This document shows positions 54,261-64,000 of a DNA stretch of 64,000 nt, one piece after another. Origin of the DNA: Cylicocyclus nassatus (lineage: Eukaryota; Nematoda; Chromadorea; Rhabditida; Strongylidae); NCBI GenBank assembly GCA_958299035.1, contig CATQJL010000223.1, forward strand, positions 47,976,162-48,040,161, in the 5' to 3' direction. The position numbers and the translations under genes are program-made. The notes beneath the pieces are model-generated. The model was not told where the DNA came from. It made no database searches and saw only the letters and a list, made by a program, of their open reading frames with translations. Position 1 is the first letter of the stretch. Each line of letters begins with the position of its first letter.

Positions 54261-54845
54261 TTAGATGGATGTGTACCACAATGGAGAGCATGAAACGCTG
54301 ATCCAAATCTGCTTTTCCAAAATGCGGAACGCCTATAGGGGAGGAATTATGGGCGTTTACTGGAGCATAGAATTGAATGTGCAAGTAGGACAAGAATAAT
54401 CGTAATATCTTTCCAGCGCTTTGTTATATATATCACACATGGTGCTTTACTTGAGCTCTAGTATCTATTTTTTGCTCCACTCAAGGCTCATAACTCCCCC
54501 ACAAACATTCCGCGGATATGGAAGCCAGATGTGGAATCATCATTAAAAGCTCTTCATCATATACATCCCATCTGAAAAGAACACCGACGGCAGACCACTG
54601 GGATCCAGGGGGGGGGGGGGAGGGAGGGGAAGGGGGAGGGAGGGGAAGGGGGACATACACGAAACAACCGCAGGTTGCATGGCAACGTCCTGGCATCCAT
54701 TGTGATTAGATATCAGAATATGAAGGAATCAGAACTTCCATAAGATACAAATCAAAGAAAAATACATTTATCTAGAGCAGCAAGATACGACGCGTCCCTC
54801 TCAGCTCCCCTCTCCTTCCCAAGGGGAATGAACGTGCGTACGGAC
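54261..54845. other. No gene; G-rich tract at 54608-54652
   Basis: GGGGGGGGGGAGGGAGGGG then AAGGGGGAGGGAGGGG could form G-quadruplexes. A degraded arm related to the element at 38836-39301 lies at about 54270-54350. No gene was recognised. Confidence 0.45.
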
Positions 54846-55993
54846 CTTGAAGGCACCATCCGTCCAAAAAGGGTCTACGAGATTTCGATGTCTAGCAGTT
54901 GCGGGGCCCTCAACTGTATAATTGTCCATACGCGCTGTCTAAAGTTGCTTCCAAAGCGAGAAAAACCGCTTCGAAAATTCTTCGAAAAACCAATTCGCCA
55001 CGTTGGCTTCTCCCTAGCAAGTAGACGGTACATTTGTCCCGCCCACTCACTGATTTCGCCTAGCACGCGCTAAGCAAGAAATCGATCGAATCATGCGAGA
55101 GAGGGCCTCTGCCCTGCGATGGGCCCGCACCTGACCGGCAGGCGCAAGAAGTGTTCGCCTACTGCGGATCTGAAGGGCATCCAAACTCAAGGTTTTGGGC
55201 CGCGGCTCAGCCGCTTTTGGGCCTCGGCTCAGCCGATAATGGGCCGCGGCTCGTCCGGTTTTGGGCCTCGGCTCAGCCGGAGCTGGTTGTGGCCGTCTAG
55301 TTCATTCCAGCTAGGATACAGTAAACTTGCGTTTTTATTCACTGGCACATAGATACAACGTACACAGTAAAGAAAACAAAAATTGAGGCCACCGCTATGG
55401 CAGCTTCAATCCCTATGGGGATTGGACAGCACAAAGTGCTATCCAAGGTTGTACAACATATTCAACGTTGTACAACATATTGGTCTTGTTCCCGCCTTGG
55501 AGACTTGAAAGACATCGAAGGCAACGGACACTGAGGGCAGCCTGACCATGCGTCATACATCACGCAAGTATTCTTTACGCACAGATACTGGGAGCGGCCG
55601 AGCCGCGGACCTTATCCAGCTCGGCCGGATAAGGTCCGCGGCTCAGCCGGTATTTCATCATAGAGATTTTGGTCCGCGGCTCAGCCGCTGCAATGCTCCA
55701 CCCCATCATTAAGGCCGCGGCTGAGCCGATAAGCCATATTCGGTCCGCGGCTCGGCCGGTGAAATGATATGGACATGAATTGAGGGCCGCGGCTCAGCCG
55801 CTCTCCGGCCACGTCCCCAAATTAAGGCTGCGGACGGGCCGGAAAGGCGTTTTAGGGCCGCGGCTCGTCCGCTCCCAGTGTCTGAGTAGTTTGAGACTTT
55901 CACTTAATTTTAGGTTTGGATTTGAACACAGCGGGCGCGAGAGGTGCTGAAAAAAACAAAAACTCAATTGAGGATTTGGTTGAACGGTGCCTT
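54846..55993. mobile_element. Family-d type element with GC-rich interior
   Basis: The left end TTGAAGGCACCATCCGTCC and the right end AACGGTGCCTTTGAA are inverted. The left 200 bp matches the interior of 40625-41000 and 56569-56934 (GTTGCTTCCAAAGCGAGAAA). The interior carries the CGGCTCAGCCG array. Whether one element spans all of this or two overlap is uncertain. Confidence 0.45.
55195..55880. repeat. Dispersed array of GGCCGCGGCTCAGCCG words
   Basis: About 13 near-copies of a 13-16-bp palindrome-like word (CGCGGCTCAGCCG, with GTCC and GGCC variants) are spaced 15-60 bp apart, four at 55195-55275 and nine at 55588-55875, some inverted (55592-55603). Between them the sequence is ordinary and unrelated. 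The same word with the GTCC ending occurs at 23997-24009. Confidence 0.65.
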
Positions 55994-56568
55994 TGAAATA
56001 CCCTTCCAAATCATTTATACCGAGAATATTGACTACAAAAAAGGAATACAGTCAGTGGGAACCCGCACACGTGTTATTGTACATTTTTTGCGACAATTTT
56101 ATGCCACTATAGGCTTGGCAAATTTGAACAAACGCCTGTGACTTCTTCCGAAGAGTTGATCTGCAGAAAAGGAAAGCAGATTTGAAATTAACGTTTAGGG
56201 AAGCGTTTGATGATAAACAACTCTTTCCGGTTTGTCGGACCAGGTTGGACCCCTCCTTTGTTTATCAAACATGCCTGCAGATTTTCTTTCTCACGAGTTT
56301 CCTTTGCCAACCAAATATAAGGTTTCTTGGTAAAACTTCTCACGATATTTGACGCCAAGCACCTTCAATCCAAAATTTTCTCGTCTCCCTCTCTCTCGAA
56401 CAAAAATATTGGGACGCCACAAGCTTTTACCTATGCAGAAAAGAAAGTGGGAGGGAAACTCGGTGCAACAAGGCATGGCAACAGGATGGCTACTGCTGTC
56501 GTGCAAAAGGCCCCAAATTCTACTTTATGTCACTAAGGACCTGCGTTTGCTGGGGATAAACATGCTTT

Positions 56569-56934
56569 AAAGGCATCCTCCACCAAAATGGGGTCGATGA
56601 GATTTTGAAGCCTAACAGTAGCGGGGCCCCATCTGTAAACTTGCCCAACTCGCTGCCAAAAGTTGCTTCCGAAGCGAGAAAATTGCTTCAAAAATCCTTC
56701 GGGTACTTAATCGCCACGTTGGCTCCTCCCCTTTAGGTGGGCGTGACGTTCGTTCCGCCCATCCATGCGCATCCAATTAATCACCGTTCTGGAGGGCTAG
56801 CCCTGCGGGCTCTCGGAACGGGGATTCTCGCGTTTTTTGCGGATTCTCGACTTGATATTTGGAATCGGGACGTGAGAAGGCCCTGGAACGACAAAATTAT
56901 GGATGTCGAGAATTTGGGTGGCGGGTGACTTTAA
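56569..56934. mobile_element. Family-d MITE, third copy
   Basis: Left end TTTAAAGGCATCCTCCACCA and right end GGTGGCGGGTGACTTTAA. Interior GTTGCTTCCGAAGCGAGAAA and CGCCACGTTGGCTCCTCC match 40625-41000, in the opposite orientation. Confidence 0.6.
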
Positions 56935-57084
56935 CAGCTGCCGCCCTCCCCACAAGCCTTCTCTCCTACCTGCTGTATTGTGATGCTCCTTTATCGTTGA
57001 GTGCCTTCTCTGCTATCTGCTGTGTTGTGTATGCTCCTTTGCCGCCTCGCGGCCTGGGTTCCCGAGGTGTTCAAGGACGAGCTA

Positions 57085-57480
57085 GGACCCGTTGAAGGTC
57101 AAAGCTCGTACTGAAGAGGGATGCCACGCCCGTCTACGTGCCAAAGCGGAAGGATATCATTTGCGGCCGAACCTCGTTTCGAGAGTTGGACCGTCTCGTC
57201 CCACTGAGTACTCTCACCAGTCGACTACCCGCAGAGGACTGCACCCATCTTTCCATTCAGAAGAAGATTGGAGCCGTGCGCATCTGTGCTACTCCACCAA
57301 GCTGAACGATGCACCGGTGCTGAATTGACACCGCCAACAGCTGAATACGTCGTTACCAGGCTGAATGGAGAAACCGCCTTCACCCATATCGACCTGCTTG
57401 AGGCATATTTTGCACGTAATGGATGACGAGAGCAAGGAATTGCTCACGCCATGACGTTGCGAGGACTCCTCCGCTATAAC
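57085..57480 (+). pseudogene. Gypsy-type reverse transcriptase fragment
   Basis: Across three plus-strand frames the sequence gives VLSPVDYPQRTAPIFPF, then IGAVRICATPPSKLNDAP-like pieces, then PTAEYVVTRLNGETAFTHID and L(L)EAYF. These match the fingers and palm of Ty3/Gypsy reverse transcriptases up to the first catalytic Asp (HIDL). The YxDD region is absent. Several frameshifts show it is dead. It is unlinked to the minus-strand Gypsy scrap at 46.9 kb. Confidence 0.65.
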
Positions 57481-57924
57481 GTTCACCCCTCAGTGTAAAG
57501 AGCTAGGACCTTCCACACGCTAATGAGCAACGTCACCGCCCAATTCGTGGAGTTGTTGCACAATTGGAGACATTGTGGTCACTGGAAGAACTCGGGAGGA
57601 GCACAACGCGCACCTCCCAGCTATTCCAACGCCTTCAGGAATATAAGATGCGTGTTCCGTAGAGAGTGCTATTTGCTAAGCCTAGTAAGCCTAGTAAAGT
57701 GGAGAGTGGAGAGCTGGTGCAAACGACATTGGATTTGATAAGCCCTGTACGCTATCGGCAGCGCGGCGACATGGAGAGACAACCAAGTGACAGCCAGTGG
57801 ATGAGGCATGAATGAGGCCGCCCTCTGCGCAAATTTGCGGAACTGTTGTCGGACAACTTTGCCGGTGGGAACAATGCTAGGATCATTGAAAGCAACCGCC
57901 ATACGAAGGAGGCAGCAGTCGAAA

Positions 57925-58200
57925 TTTGCGTTTGGGGGGAGGGGGATAAAAATTTCTTTCGAATGAAGGTACGTGGCTTAGCCATAAACTTCGCAAATTT
58001 TTCTGGATTTCCTCCCAAAATTTTTGCGGGCCCATGACCCCGAAATTTCATAAGGCGCATGGCAATACCCCCCAAAAAATTCGCACGCCCATTTTGGACC
58101 TTCAAAAATCTTAAAATTTATTTCAATTGTTCGAAGTATATATAAACATATTCACCTGCACATTTTCGTAACTAATCCCCCCCCCCCTCGCTTCAGGCCA
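57925..58200. mobile_element. hAT-type MITE relative, diverged
   Basis: G-tract (57935-57950) and C-tract (58177-58189) near the ends and an AATTTTTGCGGG(C/T)CC core match the copy starting at 52405 and, inverted, the one at 985-1359. Terminal repeats and target duplication are not clear. Confidence 0.5.
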
Positions 58201-58800
58201 CCGAAAGGCAATGATATACGGACACATCATACAAGTTCGCATCAGATATATAAGAGCAGCAACGATTCCATGAAAAAGTAACAAACTGAACAGTCGGGTT
58301 ATTCTTTGAAACACAGAAATTTCATTTCAATAGTTTTTAATCTAACAAACTATGCTTGAACATCTTTGGATGTAGTAATCAGTCTCACAAAAACTTCCAC
58401 AAATCGAGGAATATACATGGAGGAAAAACATGCAAAAACAGAATCAAACACCTATGGATAAGAACAGTGGGCGTTTCGAAGCGATAGATCAGTACAGTGA
58501 CGAGATTACCACTCATCTGCTTCAGCACCAAATCCAAATCTACTGCTGCTGCTGCTTGCTTCCATGTTAAGGAATTCGGAACATTCGAAACACATTTTAC
58601 ATCACAAGCAAAGAATTACTCGAATTTTGAGATCATGAGAATGCTGGTGTTACCTGGCCGGCCTCTGTCCAAATTTCAGCTAGGCTTTGGGCGAGTGCTC
58701 TGTCGTCCGAAGCGTAGTAGAACGAGATGGCCCTTCCGGGACTGCCGACTCTTCCAGTTCTGTGTACGTAAATTCCAATTCGCAAAAAACCCACATACTA

Positions 58801-58977
<177 letters not shown>

Positions 58978-59311
58978 TTACGGGTTTGCGTCCATATTTA
59001 AAATCATCAATTGCTTCGGCAAGCAAATTCTGTTTTCGATCTCCATGAATCGTGGTTGACGGGATTTCACTTTGACGACAAAACGCCAAGAACATCGGCC
59101 CCGATTTTGCAACAGACGAAAACCATTGTTTCCTTTGAAAACGCCCGCATCTAAAAAACTGATTATAGACTTGTTCTTTTACAGCAACTGTACCTTGATC
59201 AAGATCAGCTCTAAGTAATTCAAGCAGTTTCTCCCTTTTCTCTTGCAGTGTGGTGACTTCGATGATTTCCTCAAACTCACAATAAGAGCGAAACTTAGCT
59301 ATTTGTGATTT

Positions 59312-60186
59312 AGGCCCGTATGCACGTACATCCCCGCTGGGGAGGGGAGGGGATCTGAGAGAGAATGCGTCATATCTCGCTACTCTACGTATCTTTATTC
59401 TTCGTTCTGTATCTTGCTTATGAAGGTTCTCATACCTTTATAACATTTGATTCAACTGGCTTGGCATTCGAGAAGGCGGGGCTTTGTGACCTAATTAAGG
59501 CTGATAATGATCAGAGAGCACTCGCGCGAGAGAGACGCAGGTGCGTCGCGGGCGCAAGCGGGCTCAATTAGGCCACAAAGCCCCGCCCTGATGATGCCAA
59601 GCCAGTTGAATCAAAGGTTACCTGCGCTTAATGGATGCCAGGTTACTGCCATACAAGATTGGTTTTTTTGCCATTTTGTGTGATCCCCAGGGGATCCCTG
59701 GGGTCACCTCTCATTTTCAAAATGATTTATCTTTCTGAGAAGTCAATGAAAAACCTGTAAAATTGTACTGAGGATATACTACGGCACTGCTAAGCATGTT
59801 TTCGACAGTAGAGATGGAATCTGAATATTGTGATTTTTTCGGATTTCGATGTCCTATTTCACTTATTTCCACTATAGACGTCTTTAGCATTGCCGTAGTA
59901 TATCCACAGTAGGATTTTACAGCTTTTCATTGAGTATTCAGGGAGATAAATGGCATTGAAATTATGAGGTGATCCCCTGGGATCTCCAGGGGATCACACA
60001 AAATAATGAAAATGTAATCAATTATGCAAGTAACCTGGCATCAATTGAGCGCAGGTATTAGGGTATGAGAACCATCATAAGCAAGACAGAGAAGGAAGAA
60101 AAAAGATACGTAGAGTAGCGAGATATGACGCATACCCTTTCAGATCCCCTCCCCTCCCCAGCGGGGATGTAGTGCATACGGGCCTT
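59312..60186. mobile_element. Foldback element filling a helicase-gene intron
   Basis: Ends AGGCCCGTATGCACGTACAT and its inverse (TGTAGTGCATACGGGCC) bracket arms that pair through GGGGAGGGGATCTGA, CTCGCTACTCTACGTATCTT and GGTTCTCATACC. The core TACGGCACTGCTAAGCATGT resembles 36345-37083. It hosts the MITE at 59441-59621. It occupies nearly all of the intron between helicase exons 60295-60189 and 59298-59194. Confidence 0.7.
59441..59621. mobile_element. 181-bp MITE, TTTGATTCAACTGGCTTGGC ends, copy 2
   Basis: Inverted ends as in 53371-53552, with the same centre (CACTCGCGCGAGAGAGACGC). Inserted in one arm of the foldback element. Confidence 0.75.
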
Positions 60187-61510
60187 ACCTGGCGAATGCA
60201 TGTGTTAGCCACACCGATTTTGCCACAAGTGATCATCAAGAAATCAGACTTCAGCTGTTGACTTGCTACTTTGCATTTCGGGAGGGAATGTCGCACTGTA
60301 GAAGAATCGAAAATCAGTGACTGTGATAGAATTGTGAATAAAACATAGGTTCTCGAATAATTTTACAAATCGCAACATAAAAAACTTTTTTTGAAAAGAT
60401 ACAGATCCATTTTGTTGAAAAAGCGGAAACAGCAGCTAACCTAAACATTAGAGTGTCTTTCTTCTTTTGCAGTCAGTGATGGATGACTGAAGATAAAATT
60501 GATGGAATCTTCAAAACCCATATCAAGCATTCTGCCGGCTTCGTCAAGAAACAAGTATTTGACCTGTAACGATATTTTTTAATAATGGAATAGACCTACA
60601 AAGGACTTTTACTTCACGCAGGGAGATGTATCCTTCGTCGATAAAATGATTTAGGCGTCCTACAGTAACAACAATAAGCCTTGCACCCTAAAAGCTAAAC
60701 ATGAGTAACGAGTTTGATTTTACAAAGTCAAAGAATTACCCGGCGGAGCTGCTGTCTTTGTATCATACTGCAGCACCTCAAATGCATGCAACGTTCAAAG
60801 CAGGGTTTGCGAATTTTCGTCCTTCATTGTATATCTGTACCGCTAACTCACGCGTTGGAGCGATAATTATGATCACCTATAGCAATCACACAGGGCTCAC
60901 ATAGAACAAAATCTTGAGATTTACCTAGGGCATGTGCGTTCAGCCATTTCACAGAGATTGTTGGTGCGAATGAGTGTTGTCATGAATGGAAGGAGCTGTC
61001 TTACCAGATCCCGTTTGTGCACAAGCCATCGAATCCCTATGATGGGAATTATTTTGTACTCGATGTTGAGTTTCATTAGGGTAGATTAATGATGTTATAA
61101 AATGATACCTTTGAAAATCGCTGGGATTGCATACTGCTGAATTGTTGTTGGACTTTTATAACCACAGTTCTGGACATTATCAGCTATCTGCTATCTCCTC
61201 TGGTAGTTCAATCTCAGCAAACGACCTGAAATCACTCCACCGGTCACAAAGATTGGAGCGTAATCGCACTTACGATATTTTCTTTCCCTTCTCATTTTCC
61301 GCCATGAAGGCCCCCCTGCGTCACTTCTGCTTCGAACAATTTCGTGAACAGTTCACCCTGTTCAATGTGTTCTTTGTTCAACACCACATCTTCACCTTTC
61401 GGGATAAATGGCTTTCGTTGCTTGTCTAGTCGATCAAGTTGGAGTTTTGGAGGATTGGGGCATTCCGAGAAAGATGGTCGCTCTGACCACAGTCTAAGCA
61501 AGATTGATTT

Positions 61511-61873
61511 GATCTATAAATTGAGATTAATACAAGAATTATGCTTCGAAAGGCACTATGTCTGAGGTAACAGGAAAGAAAGTAAACTGCACTCTTTTTA
61601 GAATCTGAAATGGTCTGAAAAAGACGTACTTTTGGCACGGACATTCATTCGAACGATGTCCCTCTTGCATGCAGTTGAAACACTTGCGATCTAAAAATTG
61701 AGATTAATACAAGAATTATGCTTCGAAAGGCACTATGTCTGAGGTAACAGGAAAGAAAGTAAACTGCACTCTTTTTAGAATCTGAAATGGTCTGAAAAAG
61801 ACGTACTTTTGGCACGGACATTCATTCGAACGATGTCCCTCTTGCATGCAGTTGAAACACTTGCGATCTAAAA
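61511..61873. repeat. Exact 177-bp tandem duplication containing a zinc-knuckle exon
   Basis: Positions 61521-61697 and 61698-61874 are identical by eye apart from edge bases (period 177). Each copy holds a complete 61-nt minus-strand exon (61630-61690 and 61807-61867) with acceptor TTTTTAG and donor GTACGT. Confidence 0.85.
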
Positions 61874-62656
61874 ATGACAAATATACGGAAGAAGATTGCA
61901 CCATCTATCCTTCCATAGCTGAGATTGATTTAGACAAAGAGCTGAGATTGATTTAGACAAATATTTAGCTCTAAATACCTCTTCCGTCGCTATCCCCAAC
62001 CTCCACGACGACAATCCACCTCCGTAGAAACCCCGATCTTTTTCGCCTCCCCCAAATCCAGTAGAACTTCCACCAAAACCACTTGACGTTGCACTGCCAA
62101 ACCTCGTGTCACCAAAGCCATCATCCCTTTTGTTATTGCCGAAGCCGGTATCGCCACCACCGAAACCGGAAGAGTTGCCACGGCCACCGAAGCCAGAGGA
62201 GTTGTCACGAGAACACCATGATCTGGCACAACCATCTGCAACACTTACCACCCCCCTCCCCCCCATTTCCGCCGCGTCAAAAGCAGAGCTAGCGCCAGAT
62301 CCAAAACCAGAATTTCGAAAGCCGAACTTTTCAAATCCAGAACTTCCAAATCCGTTTTTTAAAAAGCCAGCATTCCCAGATCCAGAGTTACCATCGTCTG
62401 CGTCGACACTATCATTTTCTCTGTTGTCAAAATCACTTTCCTAGTAATTAAGAGTTTTCCTGGGCCAGTGATCTTCAGCACGACTGCTGGCACCAAATCC
62501 CGAATTTCCTCCGAATCCTCCTCGCCCCCTCGGAGCCGTTCCACGAGTCAAACCGCCTCGTCTAAAGCCAGTGTAACCTCCGCCGAACCCGCCGGTAGCA
62601 AAGCCATCATCGTCCTTGCGGTCAGAACTGGCATCAGGTCCCTCGTCAAAGTCCAT

Positions 62657-63000
62657 CTTCTTTGTTGGCGAATAGTTCAGTCATCTTGAAAAACATAGTT
62701 CATGAGAAACATGGGATCGAGCTAAAAAAAGTCCTCATATCCAAATCACTCCAAATTTTTTTTTGATGTTGAGAGAGCTACCTTTAGAGCATTTTTTGAA
62801 ATTATTGTCCTACTTGCAATAAATTTGAAACAAAAAACCTATATCTCACACCCTACCACGCAAGAGAAGTTTACGAACAATTGACGTAGGTCATATCAGG
62901 TAATCAGAAGTGCGAAGAAGTAATTAGAGGCGCGAAAGAGTTTGGAGCCCCTGGCACTTCCGTAAGCAGAGGCGGCGACCCTCTGCTGCCTCCTGCCCGA
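62657..63000. other. Upstream of the helicase remnant
   Basis: On the minus strand TTTTTCAAG precedes an ATG at about 62691-62693 that opens a 12-codon frame overlapping the called start one base out of frame. It may be the true start, separated by another frameshift, and TTTTTCAAG could be a trans-splice acceptor. No other signal is clear. Confidence 0.35.
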
Positions 63001-63013
63001 CCGCCGACAACGG

Positions 63014-63054
<41 letters not shown>

Positions 63055-63060
63055 GAAGAA
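63014..63060. repeat. (GA)n microsatellite
   Basis: GAGAGAGA run of about 35 bp followed by AAGAAGAAAG. Confidence 0.9.
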
Positions 63061-63421
63061 AGAAATAAAAAAAAGACTGACTGCGCCTACCTATTAGTAG
63101 GGGGAAAGCGAGCGGTGGCAGCCGTGAAAAACAGGGCGCGCGCGCAGGGACCACCGCTCGCTTTCCCGCTTTTCCATTATTTTTGAATTTTCGCTTGCTA
63201 TTTTATATTATTTGATTTGATGTTTTTGAAACGGCGTGGTTGCTCACCCCGTGTGCCAACGTTCACGTCTGTAGCTCAAAGTTTGCAAAAAATTCGTAGG
63301 CCTCATTCAAGGACTGACACGCATTCTTACGCCTTGAGGGTAGCTGATGCTATGTATGATGGATGATTCTTTCTTCATTACAGTTCTAAGGCACTTCTTG
63401 CTACTCTGCCTGCACTTTTGA

Positions 63422-63991
63422 AGGCAGAGTCCAGGCGCCTTCCCCAATACCGTGGTTAGCGGACGACGGAATTTCAATATACGATGTTCGTCAAATAATG
63501 AGTCCACTTCTATCAACCTAGCACTTGAACGAGCAGTAATCAACAAGAAATGTACTGCGCAGTGTCACCACGGACCAGTATCTATTAATCTCCAAGGTAT
63601 TCTTTGTTACCACATATCAGCTGATCCATTGCCGTTCGAGGGAGATTCCCATGCAGTGCCTTTGCACCACCAATGGTTAGTGACATCACCGTGCCAAACA
63701 TCCCTGGTAGAGATCATGAGAAACCATTGGCATCTCGCTATAGCAGCACTCACGTCTGCAGCAATCCTCGCGATCGCGACCTACCTAGGTGGTCCCATTG
63801 TTCTAGTATACGCTGTCAAAACAGTGATCCGCGTAATCGTATGGATAATACACTTTATCAAAGTAATGATCCGCATAATCATCTGGATGCTACGCTTGGT
63901 ATCAGCTCCAATTGCGTATTGCTTGCCAAAACTAAAATCCAATAAACATGAGCGGATTCCAACAGTTTCAGCTGTTGTAAGCAATTTCTAA
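63422..63991 (+). pseudogene. C-terminal part of an envelope-like membrane protein
   Basis: Open from 63422 with no ATG before the membrane segment, ending at TAA 63989-63991. In the frame counted from 63452 there is a Cys-containing ectodomain piece (Cys at 12, 34, 38, 52, 81), a strong membrane segment at about residues 94-120, a second hydrophobic Ile/Val/Trp-rich amphipathic stretch (121-160), and a short basic tail. The arrangement suits the C-terminus of a phlebovirus-type glycoprotein as carried by some nematode BEL/Pao elements, but recognition is by general pattern. The 5' part is missing. A TTAA-type end (GAAGGCAGAGTCCAGGC) lies at 63420-63436. An unrelated host membrane protein remains possible. 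Confidence 0.4.
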
Positions 63992-64000
63992 ACAAAAAGG

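Noticed and set aside
62441..62500. A short intron removing the in-frame TAG in the helicase N-terminus
   Set aside because: Possible GT donors upstream give introns of 41-53 nt in the wrong phase, so the stop is treated as a real lesion or sequence error.

Overview
The window looks like a nematode nuclear genome, most plausibly a strongylid of the hookworm type (inference). Supporting signs are short introns (51-59 nt) with GT...AG borders, a probable trans-splice acceptor directly before a start codon, a protein with a nematode-type CX module, a Vasa/GLH-type germline helicase with FG repeats and CCHC zinc knuckles, and nematode-style RTE, Penelope, BEL/Pao and Gypsy remnants. Host coding sequence is sparse and most of the window is transposon-derived.

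Host genes. One apparently intact gene (20093-26222, +) can be assembled from five phase-consistent exons. It encodes a 287-residue secretory-pathway membrane protein: signal peptide, Ser/Arg/Gly tandem repeats, a six-cysteine CX module, one membrane segment and a basic tail. Its second intron (3.75 kb) holds an inverted duplication of a plexin PSI-domain fragment, and its third intron is almost entirely two inverted-repeat elements. On the minus strand at 58506-62656 lies a multi-exon GLH/Vasa-like DEAD-box helicase. It keeps its exon-intron layout but carries stops, many small frameshifts, a mutated DEAD box (DEAG) and an exact 177-bp tandem duplication of a zinc-knuckle exon.

Mobile elements by region. 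1-4.4 kb: a hAT-type MITE (985-1359), a TA-flanked palindromic MITE (1728-1955) and an RTE reverse transcriptase scrap. 4.4-8.3 kb: an RTE-type non-LTR retrotransposon with a tRNA-like head and a mutated catalytic box, bracketed by inverted copies of a short repeat family. 9.5-12.6 kb: a 3.1-kb inverted-repeat element. 14.6-19.1 kb: a mariner-like MITE and a 2.3-kb hAT-type element with perfect 8-bp target duplications. 26.5-33.4 kb: a Helitron-like element, a mariner-like MITE and a Penelope element split by another Helitron, with a hammerhead-like motif downstream. 33.9-41 kb: palindromic TTAA-flanked elements and a foldback element. 41.9-48.8 kb: two related LTRs and a Gypsy pol scrap in long AT-rich sequence. 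48.9-57 kb: more TTAA-type palindromes, a four-level nested insertion (foldback, hAT, Helitron, MITE) and GC-rich repeat arrays. 57-58 kb: a second Gypsy scrap. 63.4-64 kb: the C-terminal part of an envelope-like membrane protein, probably from an LTR element.

I found no ribosomal RNA genes, CRISPR arrays or bacterial-style operons. The clearest unusual features are the nested insertion stack, the introns made of transposon, the inverted plexin duplication, and the duplicated zinc-knuckle exon whose double inclusion would break the reading frame.
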